Source of the DNA: Parus major
Taxonomy: Eukaryota > Chordata > Aves > Passeriformes > Paridae
Reading direction: 5' to 3'
Length of the DNA stretch: 64,000 nucleotides
NCBI RefSeq assembly: GCF_001522545.3
Contig: NC_031770.1
Coordinates: 5,979,321 to 6,043,320 of the forward strand
Shown: piece after piece, positions 34,075 through 46,883 of the stretch
Layout: each line of letters starts with the position of its first letter
How positions within the stretch are numbered: position 1 is the stretch's first letter
Notes under the pieces: model-generated
What the model was told of the DNA's origin: nothing
Databases searched by the model: none
Seen by the model: the letters and a program-made list of their open reading frames with translations, nothing else
Made by a program: the position numbers and the translations under genes

Positions 34075-37000
34075 TAAAATCTTTAAATGAGAATTCTATC
34101 TATGCAGAGGTTTAAATTACTGCATTTGTCTAACAGCCTTCAATAAGAAGGAGCTATATTTTTTCCAGGGTGGTCCTACTTAAAAAGATTTCCAAACTAT
34201 CATAAGTGAAATTAAGCACAGACTTTCATGTAGGTCTCAATAATATACTGAATATTAAAAGTCTTTATAAGGCTTGTTTCGAAATTATTAACATTCCTGT
34301 AAGACCATGGGCTCTGGATGTGTTGTGGTCTCTTAAATATTGTCAAGTGTAGGAAAGTACTATTATACCCTGGGAGCTGAAGCATCAGCCGCTCATTTAA
34401 CTTTAAAGACACCAGTCATTTTCCAGACCTGTCAGGGAGGGGGGACCACTACCTTAAGACAGTTCAGCCTGTTCTCTATTGCATATAAGGAGCCTTGAAG
34501 AATTACAGACCTAGCTGAGGTATGCCTGTTGTTATCTTAGAGAAAAATCAAGAAAAGTGAGGGCCTCAGACTCTAATTGCTGCAATCATAGAGAAAATCT
34601 CTAGCCCAAGTCACTGGACTTTCTGTCTTCCACTTAATCAAAGTGAATTGTGATATAAGCACTACTCCATCGTGGTGCTGCATAAAAAGCTATAGAAAAT
34701 GAAAGGACCATCTACTGCTGAAAGAAAATGAGTGGTTGTTCTGCTGGGTACTGTGAGGCCTGTTAACCTCAGCAGAGACCAATGTTTTAGGGGAGAAGAA
34801 ACTGTTAACATTCCCTCTGGCTACAACTGAGAATTTTCATTATTGTGAAAGGTGCTGTACTGAAAGCACTGGTGATTTAAGGCTTTTATTCACTGGACAC
34901 AGAATTGCAGCAAATTTAATGTTAAATAAATAGACAGACTTTGACTGGTAACAGCTGGCCATAACTTTTTGAGCCAATAGACCTGAGCATCTTCTCTGTT
35001 TCTTCTTCATCCTTGCCATTAGCAGATAACATACAATTTATTTGTCATGGAGCCAGCCCAGCTTACCATATGCTTGAAAAAGTCATTTTCCCCACTCATC
35101 TCCCTGGTGCAAGCACAAGCTGCTTGCGCCATGCTCTGGTAGAGGTAGGAAACACCCTCAGGAAATGTTTGTGCAAAGACAGAACAGACTGTTGATTAAA
35201 ATGCCTGTGTTGACTTAAAAACGTTGGCCTGGATATTTCTGGTATCTCCAGAATATGCCAAAACACCTGCAGATCCCTCCAGATGCAATATGCTCTGTAA
35301 ATATTAACTCTCTGATTTTTTAAAAGTAACTAAAAATACTTCTCCTTCCCTTTCTCACATCTTCAAGCTTTCTACTCCCTTCCTGTTTATCTGGACTGCT
35401 TTCTTCTGTCCCCTGCCACAGTTGTTTGGTATCACGTAACTTCCTATCAGTTCAGAAGGAAAAAAATGGATAATTCAAATATTAACACTTCTGCTGAGAC
35501 CAGATAATATTTTAGCTGAAACAGCAACGTGAAAAGATTCTTTATGGTGCAAATCTATTTTAACATAACTTTTAAAAGAAAATAAGCTTTCTTTTTCTAC
35601 TGTGAGGAAGACCTCAGAACCAGGGGAGGAAAAAACCCCCACCAGACCTTTGTCCTACTTTGCCTTTTGGTGTGTTGAGCTGCAAACACAAATAGATGTG
35701 TGACTATGTGCCAGTCATTCTTTTTCCAGAAGAATATCTTGTTTCAACAATAATTGTGGTCTTCTGCTGTGTATCATTAGGCATGTGCATATTTTCCTGT
35801 CACACTCCTTAGGTATCCCAGGTATGGTTTTGATGGATGATGTGTTTTGGTCTTTCTTCTTTGATTGAAGTTGTAATTCTGATTTATACCAGCTGCTAAG
35901 CATCACAGAAGTAAAATTTTCTGGCTTTGGGTCATCTAAGTAATTTGGAGGGTTTAGTGGTTTATAAGATTAATGCAGGGTCTCTGCACAGGCATGAAGA
36001 GATTTACAGAAAGTGATTTTGTAGATAAGAGTGCATTAAGAAGGTACTACTCATAGACTGGATATAAAGGTTTCTTACTCTTTGCTGTATCTGAATCTTT
36101 CATATCTATTTGATGTTTCATCTCTTCAGATCTCTGGACAAAAAGCTGAAATATCTTGCCATTTCCCTGGAGAGTAACTCACTTTTCATGTACACTGAGG
36201 AGTTTCCTTAGGCTGTGGTTCAGCAGAAATCTGCTTTTCAACTTCAAGACAGCTATAAATGCCAGGGATTGGGGAGAAGCAAAATATTTCTGAAAAGCAG
36301 AGGAGAAAAATTGATTTACCCATTACACTTCAGTCCTCTGGTCATTGCCTGCATCTCTCTGACTGGAAACCACAAAACTGAATCATTTTCCTGATACCAA
36401 GGGGAAATGCAGTATCAAAGAGCATTATTTTATATTTTGCTATTGTTACTTTAGTATAAATATATAGATTGGGATGGAAGGTGCTCAGAAGGTTCCCTGC
36501 TCACAGCTAAGAGCCTTAGTTATTGACAGGCTGCATTTTGTTGTTTCAGAACAGATACATTTCTGTCATTTCAAGAAGTTAAATCCCTTCTGCAAAAGAC
36601 TCTTTCAAAGACCTCTAAGGATGAGGCATCCTTCTTTTTTAGGTTCCATAAATTAATCAAGGACACTTTGGCTAACAACTTGTTTTTGTAAAGGTTTTCA
36701 TTCCTGTTGTTGCAAAATGTACTCTAGCAGTTTCTTCTTTAGTCTGTTTTTCCCTTACATTCCTAAATAACTCCGTCATTCACACTGGAGTTTTGCAAAC
36801 TCTGTAACTTTTTGAGTGTTTACTGTTGTGCCTTGAGAGAGGACACAGATTTCATTTAGCAGAAGTTTAGTGATATCACCACAAAATGATGTATCTACTT
36901 CTAGATGGCAATTAGCCTTTTTTTATAGTAACTATTCCTTTTCTCTTATATAAGATGTGTAAATGCTGACATAACCTTCAGGTTTTGGATAATTTGGGTT

Positions 37001-37888
37001 TGGGTACTGGTGGGGGTGTGAGCAAAGTAGTAAAGTCAAAGGGAATGGTTTCCATTGATGTCAGAAGGCATTCCTTTCATTAACTGTGTTTGAAGATGAA
37101 GCTTTTGTCCCAGAGGGGTGTATGACCTTCTGTGTGCTGCTGAACAGCTGCACTGCAGTGCTAGGTGCCAGGTCTGCCCTCCTTAGCATCCACTGGTTGC
37201 GCCCCCACTTTCAAGGGAGTGACTTGTCTCTCTTTCCAGGGTGTTCCATGACATTGTCATATGAAAATGCCCTCAAGGCATCCTAAACTTTGTCAATACT
37301 AAGAGAAATTTGGCTCCTCTAAATAGAACTAAATGGTAAGAGATGTAGCTGCTTTCACAGTCCTTCTGTGTTACTGTTGCCATTCTCTATGTGTAAAGTA
37401 CCTTCCTGTACTTTAAAGAATAGCACCACCTGGAATATTTTTTCCAGGCAATAGACTTTTAAATCTCCTTACAATTATTTCACTGTCTTTTCTCTCCTAT
37501 TTGATTTACCAATGACTTCCTGACAATATTTTTAGCTTATTCTCAAGCTCACGTTGATGCCTCTGTGAATTAACTGATTAAAGTCTGTCATGCAGAATAA
37601 ATATTTGTTTTAGGCTTACCTTTTCCCATCCTGCCAGTTTTTACAAGCAAATGCAGCTTGTGTTTTGTCAGCTAAAGAACATAACTCCAAAAGAAAAAAA
37701 AAAAGGAAATTAAATTATACCTCCACAAAAAAAAAGTCATTTTCTAAAGTTCTAATTATCCTTCTGTGTACACATTTGCAGTGTGTTTGAGCAGGTGGAG
37801 AACCCAGGATCTACAGATTAGCCAGCAAGGCTGGCTTGTGGTAAGTGTGCTTGTCCTTGGCTGAGAGATGAATCACCATCTTCCACCA
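34075..37888. other. Non-coding AT-rich stretch
   Basis: Unique AT-rich sequence with an A11 run at about 37694-37704. No gene, RNA or repeat family recognised. Confidence 0.58.
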
Positions 37889-38330
37889 CTGGGTCAGAAG
37901 GGACCTTAAAGATCATCTAATTCCAACCCCTCTAACTTGGGCTATAATACCTTCCACTACACCAGGCTGCTCAGAGCTCCATCCAGCCTGGCCTTGAACA
38001 CTTCCAGAGGTGGGACAGCCACCTCTCTGGACATCCAGGCCTCATCACCTTCATATTAGGATTTTTTCCTAATATCCTACCTAAACCTGCCCTCTGCCAG
38101 CTTGAAGTCATCACCCCTTTCCTTGTCACTGCAGGCCCTTTTAAATAGTCCTTCCCCATTGTCTCACAGGCCCCTCCTGGTACTGGGAGGCCACAACTGG
38201 GTCAGCCCCCAGCTTCTCTTCTCCAGGCTGAACAGCCCTCATAGCAGAGGTGATCCATCCCTCTGATGAACTTGGTGGCCTCCTTTGGACTCACTAAAGC
38301 AGATCCATGTCCTTTTTGTGCTGGAACTTG
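37889..38330 (-). mobile_element. CR1 LINE fragment, 5'-truncated, with internal deletion
   Basis: About 440 bases match the reverse complement of an avian CR1 3' part. Landmarks in order: AAGGGACCTTAAAGATCATC, TCCAACCCCTCT, TGGCCTTGAACACTTCCAGA, TTTCCTAATATCC, CTTGTCACTGCAGGCCCTTT, TCTTCTCCAGGCTGAACAG, CCCTCTGATGAACTTGGTGG and TCCATGTCCTTTTTGTGCTG. Sense strand is minus. A gap of roughly 20 bases separates GAACAGCCC from TCATAGCAGAGGTG. On the minus strand the frame 38202-38552 includes the CR1 ORF2 C-terminal region as a degraded remnant, and the gap shifts the frame. The terminal octamer repeat is missing. Non-functional. Confidence 0.93.
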
Positions 38331-41300
38331 CTGACAAGCTGACTTGTTTCCCTCTGGAGTGAATCCCATGCTGGTCACTATTTCTAAGTCTTGCTCATTC
38401 CCACTGCCCTTAGAGGTGTCCCCATGTTCAAGAAGAGATTCCACTGGCTTTGTGGGGTGCTCATCAATTCTAAATCTTATGCATTGAAATACCCTCTGCA
38501 GAATGAGACATAAAGGAGGGGAGGTTTTGCCCTCTATGACTACACAAGCCATGGTTTATAAACCAGCCTTTTCTGTGGTGTGATAGAAGTAACAACAAAA
38601 AAAAACACTGAATGGAGCTGAAACCTATGAAAGACCTTATCTTATCACATTAAGTAAATGGTAGTGAAGTGCACAAATGTATGCAGTGCCTTGTTTGTCA
38701 CTAAAGGATATCCGAAGGACAAGCAATGTCTCTCCTTTGTTTTAATTCCTTCTCTGATCCCTCTTTCCCACTAGGAGTTGAAGAGTCTGAATTAACACTT
38801 CATAAACCTGTTTCCTTGCCTGGATAAAACAAAGTGGCTAGGCAGCTGGGTGAGGAAGGAATGACTTCTGTTCCCCTTTGGAACAAAGGTCCTTGATGAT
38901 GTACCATCAACTTCCAAGTCTCTTTTGGGTGTGGGGTTTTTGTTTTTTTTTTCCCTGCAGAACTTTAAACAGTTTCATGTTGCTGGGTTTTTTTATCCTC
39001 TCAAGTCCTTGAGTTTGTAACTCACCTGTCTGGATAATCTTACCTTTGCCTACAATTTCACTTTTCTTACCTTGGACAGGTCTACTCGATTTGTTTTTCA
39101 CAGCTCATTCTCACAATTTAGCAATTTTGTCAGGAGCTGGAGCCAAGGTTACACAGCTGTGCTTATCAACTGGCCTTGGATTACACACAGCTGAACCCTT
39201 GAGATTACTGTAGAAAAATGAAGACAAGAAGTTAATTCAGGTTACTTCTTGTAAAAAACCCAAAAAAGTTTGGGATAAAGAATCAGATTGATTGTTTCTT
39301 TCCTAGTTATGTAGCATCAAAATTCTAGTCTGGGTAAGTCTAGGTAATTTGAAGAATCATCTTTTAATGCATTAGTCTTGAAAAGCAAAAATAGACCTGA
39401 GGTAATTGCTGTCTCATCCCTGATCAGTGCCTGTTGCACTAGATGCTTGAAAAGGATTCTCACCTTGCTCAGAGCTGAGGGATGTGCATAGGATGGGACA
39501 CAGGAGTGATGGTCACAGAGTCATGAGGATCCCAGTGTCATGGTTGTTTTCTCTAAGAACAATATCTCTTCAAAGAACTGAAATGAGATATGCTATTCTT
39601 TTTAACTCTCAAGATGTTTGGTATATCTAGGCTAAGATACAGAGGGACCTGCAGCAATGCTTAGGCACAGAGACATCTTCAGATTAATTTACAGAATGTA
39701 GCTAATTACAGTGACAGCTTTCTTGCTTGCTTTTTTCTTGTAGCTTCTGTTTGCAGTAGTCTTTGGCTAATAAAACTGTCAATTTTCTTTTACTTCAATA
39801 AAAGGTCACTCCCTGACAACAGCCCTGTGTCTCCTAACAGCTACTGCCTTTATTAATATTTAAAATGTACACAGTGGTATTTCCAAAAGGTCAGACTTTT
39901 AAAAGACATAAAATGTCATCCCTAATTCTTCTCTCTCCCAGCCTATTTCTCTGCCTCCTCTTCCCCATCCACCATTTATATGTTCCATTTTAGGTACAGT
40001 ATTTAGCATGGCTTGTGTTAAATCAGATAAACATCAAGTGTTTCTCTCTTGCAGTACTATAGAGAAGCAAAGGATAAATTTGTCACTGATTCACAGTCCA
40101 ACAACTTGTGTACGTGGATTCCAATTCTGGCTGTAGCATAGATTCCCTTGAGTTAAATGAGTCATTTGTTCATGTCAGTTCCTGATTTAAGAATGCATTT
40201 AATCCAGTACCTTCCTTCAGGCAGGTAGGGTCAAGAGGGTATCAAGGCTTCAGCTGTGAATAAGAGCTTAAACTTCTTCCTCCCTGAGGCTTCACTTCTT
40301 CCAGTCTAACAGGCAGTCCACAAAATTGAGAAAGTAATACTTCCTAATCTCAGCTCTCTCTAGATGGCAATCTCTCTATGCGGGGTCAGTTTTTCCAAGT
40401 ATATTTATCTAAACAGCAGCCTGTTCTGCCTGAAAGAGAATTGAGAAGGGAAAGGATGAACTTTGTCTACTGGCCAGGTCAGAAAATGGTCACTTTTTCC
40501 ATAAGAAATGTGATTATTAGGGCCTCAGAAGGTCATTTGTTGCATCCTCTGCCCAGAGAATTTAAAAAGTCTCTCCTTCCTGGCAGAAGCTTGATCATGC
40601 TATTACTTTTTTAAATTTCTCCAAGGGCAAAGATTGCTTGTTTTGTAGTGAATCATGGATTCTTCACTCATATTGCCCGATAGATAAGCAACACTTGGGC
40701 TCACAGGAGTCCTGGGGACTGAGTTACCAGATTCCTTCTGAAATCCTTTCACAGAACTCTGAACTGCAGTTGGATGATCCTAATTAGATAGTGATCCCTA
40801 TATTTTTTGTGAAGGTTCTGCTGACCCAGTCTTTCAGCTTTTAGACTGTGACTGGTTATAACATCCACCTGAAAGCACTCAACAAAATTCATCTTCAGAA
40901 CAAGATGAAACATTGAGGAGCAAGCTCTTGTTTGGTGTTAAGGTAGTTCCTTGGCTCTTTATCACATGTTATGATTGCATATGAATATGCTTCAAGAGCT
41001 GATCCCTGACCAGTTACATCACATTTATCCCATCTCTGTTCCTCATTTTATCACATCCACTTTTTTTGTAATGAGGTGGTTTTTTTAATATAGCTGATTA
41101 TTTTGTCATAATTTACAGTGCCCAGGATCAGACAATCCAAAAATAGAAGTGAAGGGCTGCTAATACAGTCATCAGTCTCTGATAATAAATTATCCTGTGA
41201 AGATCTGTCAGTGCAGGTGCTGGGGGGAAATGTCCAATGAACAGAGTTCAAGCACAAGGAGTAGCTGCTTCTGTTCCATAATGCTCATGACTGATTGACA

Positions 41301-41590
41301 GCAGACTGTTATTCAAGTCCTTTTCTTTCAAAGAATATGGTTAATTTTTCATGACAGTATGAGAAAAGTACTTTCTATGCTAAAAAGGACTAATGGCTAG
41401 TATCCATCAGCCTAATTTTCTATAAGATAATTTTAAGTCTAGCTGAGAGTAAGAAATAAGATTTTGTAGGCCTGCAATTTGGTTTTGGTCTGTTTGTTTC
41501 TTTTAAAGGATTAAGGGGATAAAAAATAAATGCATTGGTTATGATACCATAGTTTAGGTAAAAAAAAATATTTCCTGCTGTGATTTGTAC
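38331..41590. other. Non-coding stretch, nothing recognised
   Basis: Unique AT-rich sequence with T-runs near 38941-38952. A 78-codon plus-strand frame (40378-40614) has no recognisable features. Confidence 0.57.
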
Positions 41591-41677
41591 CTAACTTTGA
41601 GGCCTGTAAAAATGCACAGGCAGCATTGTTGGGTTAAACATATTGCATTCTAACCAGTTTGATAGCCTCAAAGTTAG
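41591..41677. repeat. Inverted repeat, 13-bp perfect arms, about 87-nt hairpin
   Basis: CTAACTTTGAGGC (41591-41603) and GCCTCAAAGTTAG (41665-41677) are exact reverse complements. Inside, AATGCA (41611-41616) pairs with TGCATT (41644-41649), giving a two-stem hairpin with an asymmetric internal loop. The length fits a microRNA precursor, but the internal loop is too large for a good one. A decayed miniature inverted-repeat element is the other reading. Confidence 0.75.
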
Positions 41678-43429
41678 CTGTTCCTCTGCCTTGAATGGTG
41701 GAATACTGATTTCCATAAGGAGGGGAAAAGCTGTTGGGGTAAAGGACAGGCCACCCACCTTGTGAGCAATATCAGATCAGTGTGCTTGGTGATCATGAAT
41801 TAAGAGTCCTGGGTCAATAATCCCTTCAGAAGGGTGAAGGAGATTCAAACTTATTTCAGGAGATTCAAACCATTTCTTGGTTCCCAAGGGTATGTTCCAC
41901 TTCAGGCCATAACCTGGTGGTCAGAGACAGATGTGGAGATGAGAGGGCTAGGAGTAAACACAGCATTGCTCTGCCAAAATCAGTGCAGTGCAGTAAATGC
42001 TGCTTAAAAGAGACAAAGAGCTGGCAGGAGCTGTTAAGTGCAAAAAGGATATGTGGGCTCTTGGCCAAGATGTGTCTTCTTCAGGCTACATCTAAGAATA
42101 GCAGGCTTGGGGTGTAGGGAGAAAAATGTCATTGAATTGTAAATATTCACTTCTTTTTCAGATTATTAGATGGCTTAGGCAGCTACCAGCAAGCCCTTCC
42201 TCCTCCACTGTGCTGACTTATTAATCCATTTTTAGGTGTTAAAGTCTTACTGTGTTTTTTACAGGGTTATTAGACACCTAGCTTGAATGATGAGTTTTTC
42301 TGGGTGTCCATCATGAGCCTGAGCCAAAGAACTTATGCAGTAGTTCTGGCAGTTCATCTGTGGGTAGGTGTGGTGCAGGTTTAGTTTGGAAGAAGTACAG
42401 AAAATTATTGATCATGACCTAGGGTGTTAGGAAGTGATGTGAGGTGATTGGGAGCTCTGGAGCTTTGAAAATTATTTGAAAATGGCATAATGTGTAAGAA
42501 GAAATGCTTTCTCTATGTGGTTTTGGCCTAACAGTACTTGGTACCAAGTGTTAGAGAACTGTTCTTAGTATTCCTTGGGGATGTTATAAATACCAGTGTG
42601 ACAATTTCAGGCCCTAAAATCTTCAAAAAAAGGAAGTGATGAATAGTGAGTAATGAGCACAGCTGGAACAGGACTGTTTGAAATCAGGAGCACAGTGATG
42701 TTTGATTGTGATTTTGGGGAATGTAATCTACTATTTGTGAGCTTAGCAATTTTAACTCCCTTGGGTTTTATAGCTCTACTGATTTATCTTTAACTACTTT
42801 GCTGGTAGTACAGTTGAAAATAAATCTGTAGTGATATGTTCCTAATGAAAGCATAAAGAGCTGAGTGAATGTAGCTGGCATGTTCCAGGCAGCAGGAGTT
42901 TCTGAGCCTGGTGAATGGAGGCAGTGACTAGAACAAAGCAAATTAATGATTAGGGACATTTTTGATCAGAACTTCTTAAAGGGCCTAATCTGGCGACAGC
43001 AGTGCTTTTGGCAAATGCAATTGTTATTGAACTGGTCTCTGTTCTAGGGAAGGAAGCAAGGAAAGAAGAGAACATAAATAGTCTGGATATCCTATGCTTT
43101 ATTTTTTGTTTTCAGAATAATACTAGAGTTTATTTTAGCTGAACTAGCTTTTTCAAAGACTTTCTTTAACAAAGTAAGGAATTTAGAATTGTAATTAAGT
43201 GCTCCATTTAGAACTAGTATTTATTTAAATCTAATTTTGCACATTTTACTTTTGCTTATCACTGGAACAGATTTTGCTTTGTGTTAGGTAAATCTGATTT
43301 TGTCTGTCCTTCTGTGCTCAGTAAGCCGAAGTATTTTTTGACAAATCAATTAATTTCTCATTACAAAACTCTGCCTACTTGTTCATTAAAGCCCAGACAT
43401 TGTCAGGTAGGCTTATTGATCAGTACTGC
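41678..43429. other. Non-coding stretch with a small direct repeat
   Basis: AGGAGATTCAAAC occurs at 41838-41850 and 41858-41870 (period 20). Otherwise unique AT-rich sequence without a recognisable gene. Confidence 0.57.
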
Positions 43430-43520
43430 AAAACTGTTCAGGATTAACAATTAACTGTGGTTAGTTCTGTAATCACTGCACCATGGAGGCGACAAACATA
43501 TTCATGATGCTTCCCAGCCT
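43430..43520. promoter_or_regulatory. Weak candidate conserved non-coding element
   Basis: GGATTAACAATTAACTGTGG (43441-43460) holds two ATTAAC cores and an adjoining RUNX-like TGTGGTTAG. A CpG in GGAGGCGACAAAC and ATTCATGATG follow. Short and only suggestive. Confidence 0.2.
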
Positions 43521-44978
43521 GATCCAGAGTTACAACTCATCTTTCCTTTGTCCCAGCTAAATGCCTTTCCCACTAATATAGAAGGCCTTTGAGTTTAGCC
43601 TAATTGTCTTTCTATTTACACCAGCAACTGCACTAAAGGCTCAGTGAAGCCTTAGTCAGTGACAGCTCTGTGCACATGCACAGCCTCAATCTTCTGTCTC
43701 CCTTCCTAATCTTCAGGGGGGTCTTTAATTCATAGTGTATGGGACAGTAGACTAATGAACACTATCAGAAAAAACAGACAACTGCTTCCTTTTCAATTCA
43801 TGGAAGAGTAATATTTGTGTAGGCGTCATTTCCTTACTTGGGTTTTTCTTCCCTCATACTGCTGCTTCTAAACAAACACACAGCTCACAACAAATGAAAA
43901 TGCACCATCTTTCAATTAAATCTACCAAGTAATGACCCACCTTAAGCAATGTGATTTTGATTTGCAGAGAGGAAGTTAAGTGAAAGCTAAGGCCACCTGC
44001 CTGAATAGAATACCTGAGCCCATTTTACCTGTGGACAGATTTGGTCCTGCCTTTAATACAGACCTCAATGCTGTATTTACTAGTTTGCCTGCAAAGCGAA
44101 TTTATCCTGCAGCTGCATTCATTGCTACATAATCAAAATTAATGAAAGTAAATGCAATCACTGCAGGGCTCCAACACAGGAAGGGAATACTCTTCTCCCT
44201 TTTCCACTTTTTAATTTTTCACCTACTAATATTTATTAAAGATAAACAGAACTCTTGTCAGCAGAAACAGTTTTCTTATGTGATTAGGAAAAAAGAGGGA
44301 TCTAAGATAAGCAGACCTGAATCGATAGAACTGAAAGGTTACTGGAAGCATACGTGCTCCTGGTTTTGAAAGCTAAGTCAAAATTTATTCTAGCCAGTCC
44401 ATCTCACTTGATGTCTCCTTTCTTTGGAGATTATTACTAAAAGGAGTCACTTCACTGTCCTAAGCTCTTTTATTCTGCTTAACCATGTTCCTTATAGGAA
44501 ACTGTGAACAGCTGAAGGCAGTGTTGGGGAGAATGATCAAACCTTGGTGTGGTGATCAAGGGCTGAGGAAGCAGTACTTTGGCAAGGAAAGAAGCAAAGC
44601 CAGAGAATGCTTTTGCAGGGCTCATCCCCTCCCTGGCTTACACAGAACTGGAACTCCTAAAGTCTGTATTATTATTGCTAAGTTGAATTGACTGCTGAAG
44701 CCAATTTGAAGATTTCTCTGGAGAAAAATTCCCTCCCTGCTCTAGTGAAACTTTCTGTACTGTAAAGGCTGTCAGACAAAGGAGCTTGCCCCTGTTGGAC
44801 AAATGGTATATCACAAAGTCCAGTAATACAGGGAAGTTTACAAAGGGAGAACCAGAGTGAGAGACTTTGAAGACTTCTCATCTAAACAGCAAACACTTGT
44901 GCTTTGATTCCTTTTGCATTGCTTGCCTGAAAACCAGTCTAACTGTAAAATACATAAAATAATGATCAGATGTATAAG
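43521..44978. other. Non-coding stretch, nothing recognised
   Basis: Unique AT-rich sequence. Frames of 67-75 codons on both strands are unrecognised. Confidence 0.57.
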
Positions 44979-45099
44979 GTGTTGGGTTGGGTGTTTTGTT
45001 TTGGTTTTTTTGTTTTGTTTTGGATTTATTTATGGGGTGGAGATTTTGTTGTTTGGGATTTTTGTTTGGTTTTGTTTTTTGGGGCTTTTTACTTTTTCC
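44979..45099. repeat. G/T-rich low-complexity tract
   Basis: The plus strand is almost entirely G and T, in TTTTG and GGGTT-like words, for about 120 bases. Plus-strand frames across it (84 and 65 codons) encode only Phe, Gly, Trp, Val and Leu runs and are artefacts of composition. Confidence 0.85.
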
Positions 45100-46863
45100 T
45101 ATATTTCCAGATTTGCAAGGTGCCCTAAACCTGTGGATGATAAATTGTGGTTTTATTTATGCAGCTAATCTGGCAACTCTCTAGGACTAATTCTGTCGCT
45201 CTTGAGTAGAACTTGAGTTGGGTAGAGCTGCAGTGTGATCCTACAGAGCTCTTTGACTAAAGATATTTGACCAAATTTATGAGATATTACTTTGGCATTT
45301 CTCCTATTTATAATACTTTGATTTAGTTATTAACTAATGTGTAATTTTCAGTGATTCACTCTAAATTTTATTGGCAAGAATTACAGTGCAATTGCTAGAT
45401 TGGGATGCACTTCACAATAAAGGTAATTACATTTTGTTACAATGTAGTTCTGATTCTCTTATCTATTTTGACTTTCCTAGTACATTCCTATCAGCATCTC
45501 CTATTTTATTGCTGTTCTGCATCACATTTTTTTATTTCATGTATTTGTTATGCTCAACAACTCGGTTGTATGTCTTTAATGTTGCTGCTGGTTCCCAGAT
45601 TTATTTCTTTATGCCTTGACATATCAGTATAGTTACTTTCCTGGAAGGAGTTCAGCTTTGCTCCTTAGAATATTGTGGACAATCAGTATGAAGCAATGGC
45701 ATTTTAGTGAAACTTATCCAGTCTACACATACCAAGTAGGATAACAAGAATTCACCAGCTACTCTGCTCCCTTTAACTTCAAAACCAGACCACTTTCTTT
45801 TTCTTAACTGTGATCAGCTTGCATGCACATGCTGTTGAATGATGGAATCTAGAGCACAGATCAGTCTCCCACTGTCATTTATCACAGATTCCTGTTTCAG
45901 GTCGATTAAAAATTTCTTCTAATAGCCACTAGATAAACACAGAGCTGGAATGAGGACAATAAATGGGATCCATAATTGCACCTGACACTGGTCATTGCAG
46001 ACCAGAGTCTATAGAAGAGGGTTCTTGAACCATTTTCTGACTAGAGTCTGAGCTGCTCTTAGCCTGTCCACTGATCCCTTGCTGATCTCTGCATTATTCC
46101 AGCAGCTGGGAGTTGGTGTTTCAGCAGTTGTGATGGAACAATCTGTGTAGATTCCATAAACAATCCAAACCACAAAAGCAGCACAGAACCAAATCTATCC
46201 TTGGAAAGAGATATAAATAATGAACAACTACATTATGGGTGAACAAGTATGGATCTTTTTCTTTTTGGGGTTTGTGTTAATAATCTATAATGGCAGCAGA
46301 GCCCATATGAATAGATTATAAACTTCAGATGAAATAAAATGACTTGACATTAAGAATTAATTTTTCTTTCTGGAAAGATAGTAAGCTTCAAGATGATTGG
46401 TGGAATTCAGATAATAAAAATTTGAGCTCTGTCACAGCCTTAAAATGTTGCTACCTCTACTTCACATTCTTCCTTTCTTGCATTGCCCACCTGATTTTCC
46501 TCAAAAAAAACTTCTTATGGAAATACCTGTAGGTTTTAGTTTAGTCACAAAGCTGAAAGCTGGAAGAAAAAAAGTTGTTCTTTCTCAAAATTCACAGTGC
46601 TTTGCATTTTTAAGAGAGCTAAAAATTTAACAGGAAAATTGCTATCTATTTAAGGGTGACTAATCCAATTTATCTAAAAAACAGCTACTGAAATTTTAAA
46701 CTATAAGAATTTAAATTATATATTTTGAAATACTACAAGTCATAATACTGAAAAAGGGGTTTTAATTACTCTTTTTTTGTAGCGTTCCTCCTCATGTCAA
46801 GTAGAAATAGTAAGGTGCTTTAGATTCCCCAAAACTCTTTTTCCCCCCATATAAAAAAACCCC
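45100..46863. other. Non-coding AT-rich stretch
   Basis: Unique sequence with short hydrophobic frames (82 and 75 codons at 45371-45632) that overlap in different phases and reflect T-richness. No gene recognised. Confidence 0.57.
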
Positions 46864-46883
46864 AAACCATTTTTTAATGGTTT
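46864..46883. repeat. 8-bp hairpin with 4-nt loop
   Basis: AAACCATT pairs perfectly with AATGGTTT around TTTT, in a pocket of C-, A- and T-runs. Not followed by anything resembling a gene end, so I do not call it a terminator. Confidence 0.75.

Noticed and set aside
44914..45184. Hydrophobic plus-strand frames as small membrane proteins
   Set aside because: They are direct translations of the G/T low-complexity tract (Phe, Gly, Trp, Val runs).
46864..46883. Hairpin plus T-run as a bacterial-type terminator
   Set aside because: The window is vertebrate DNA and no gene ends there.
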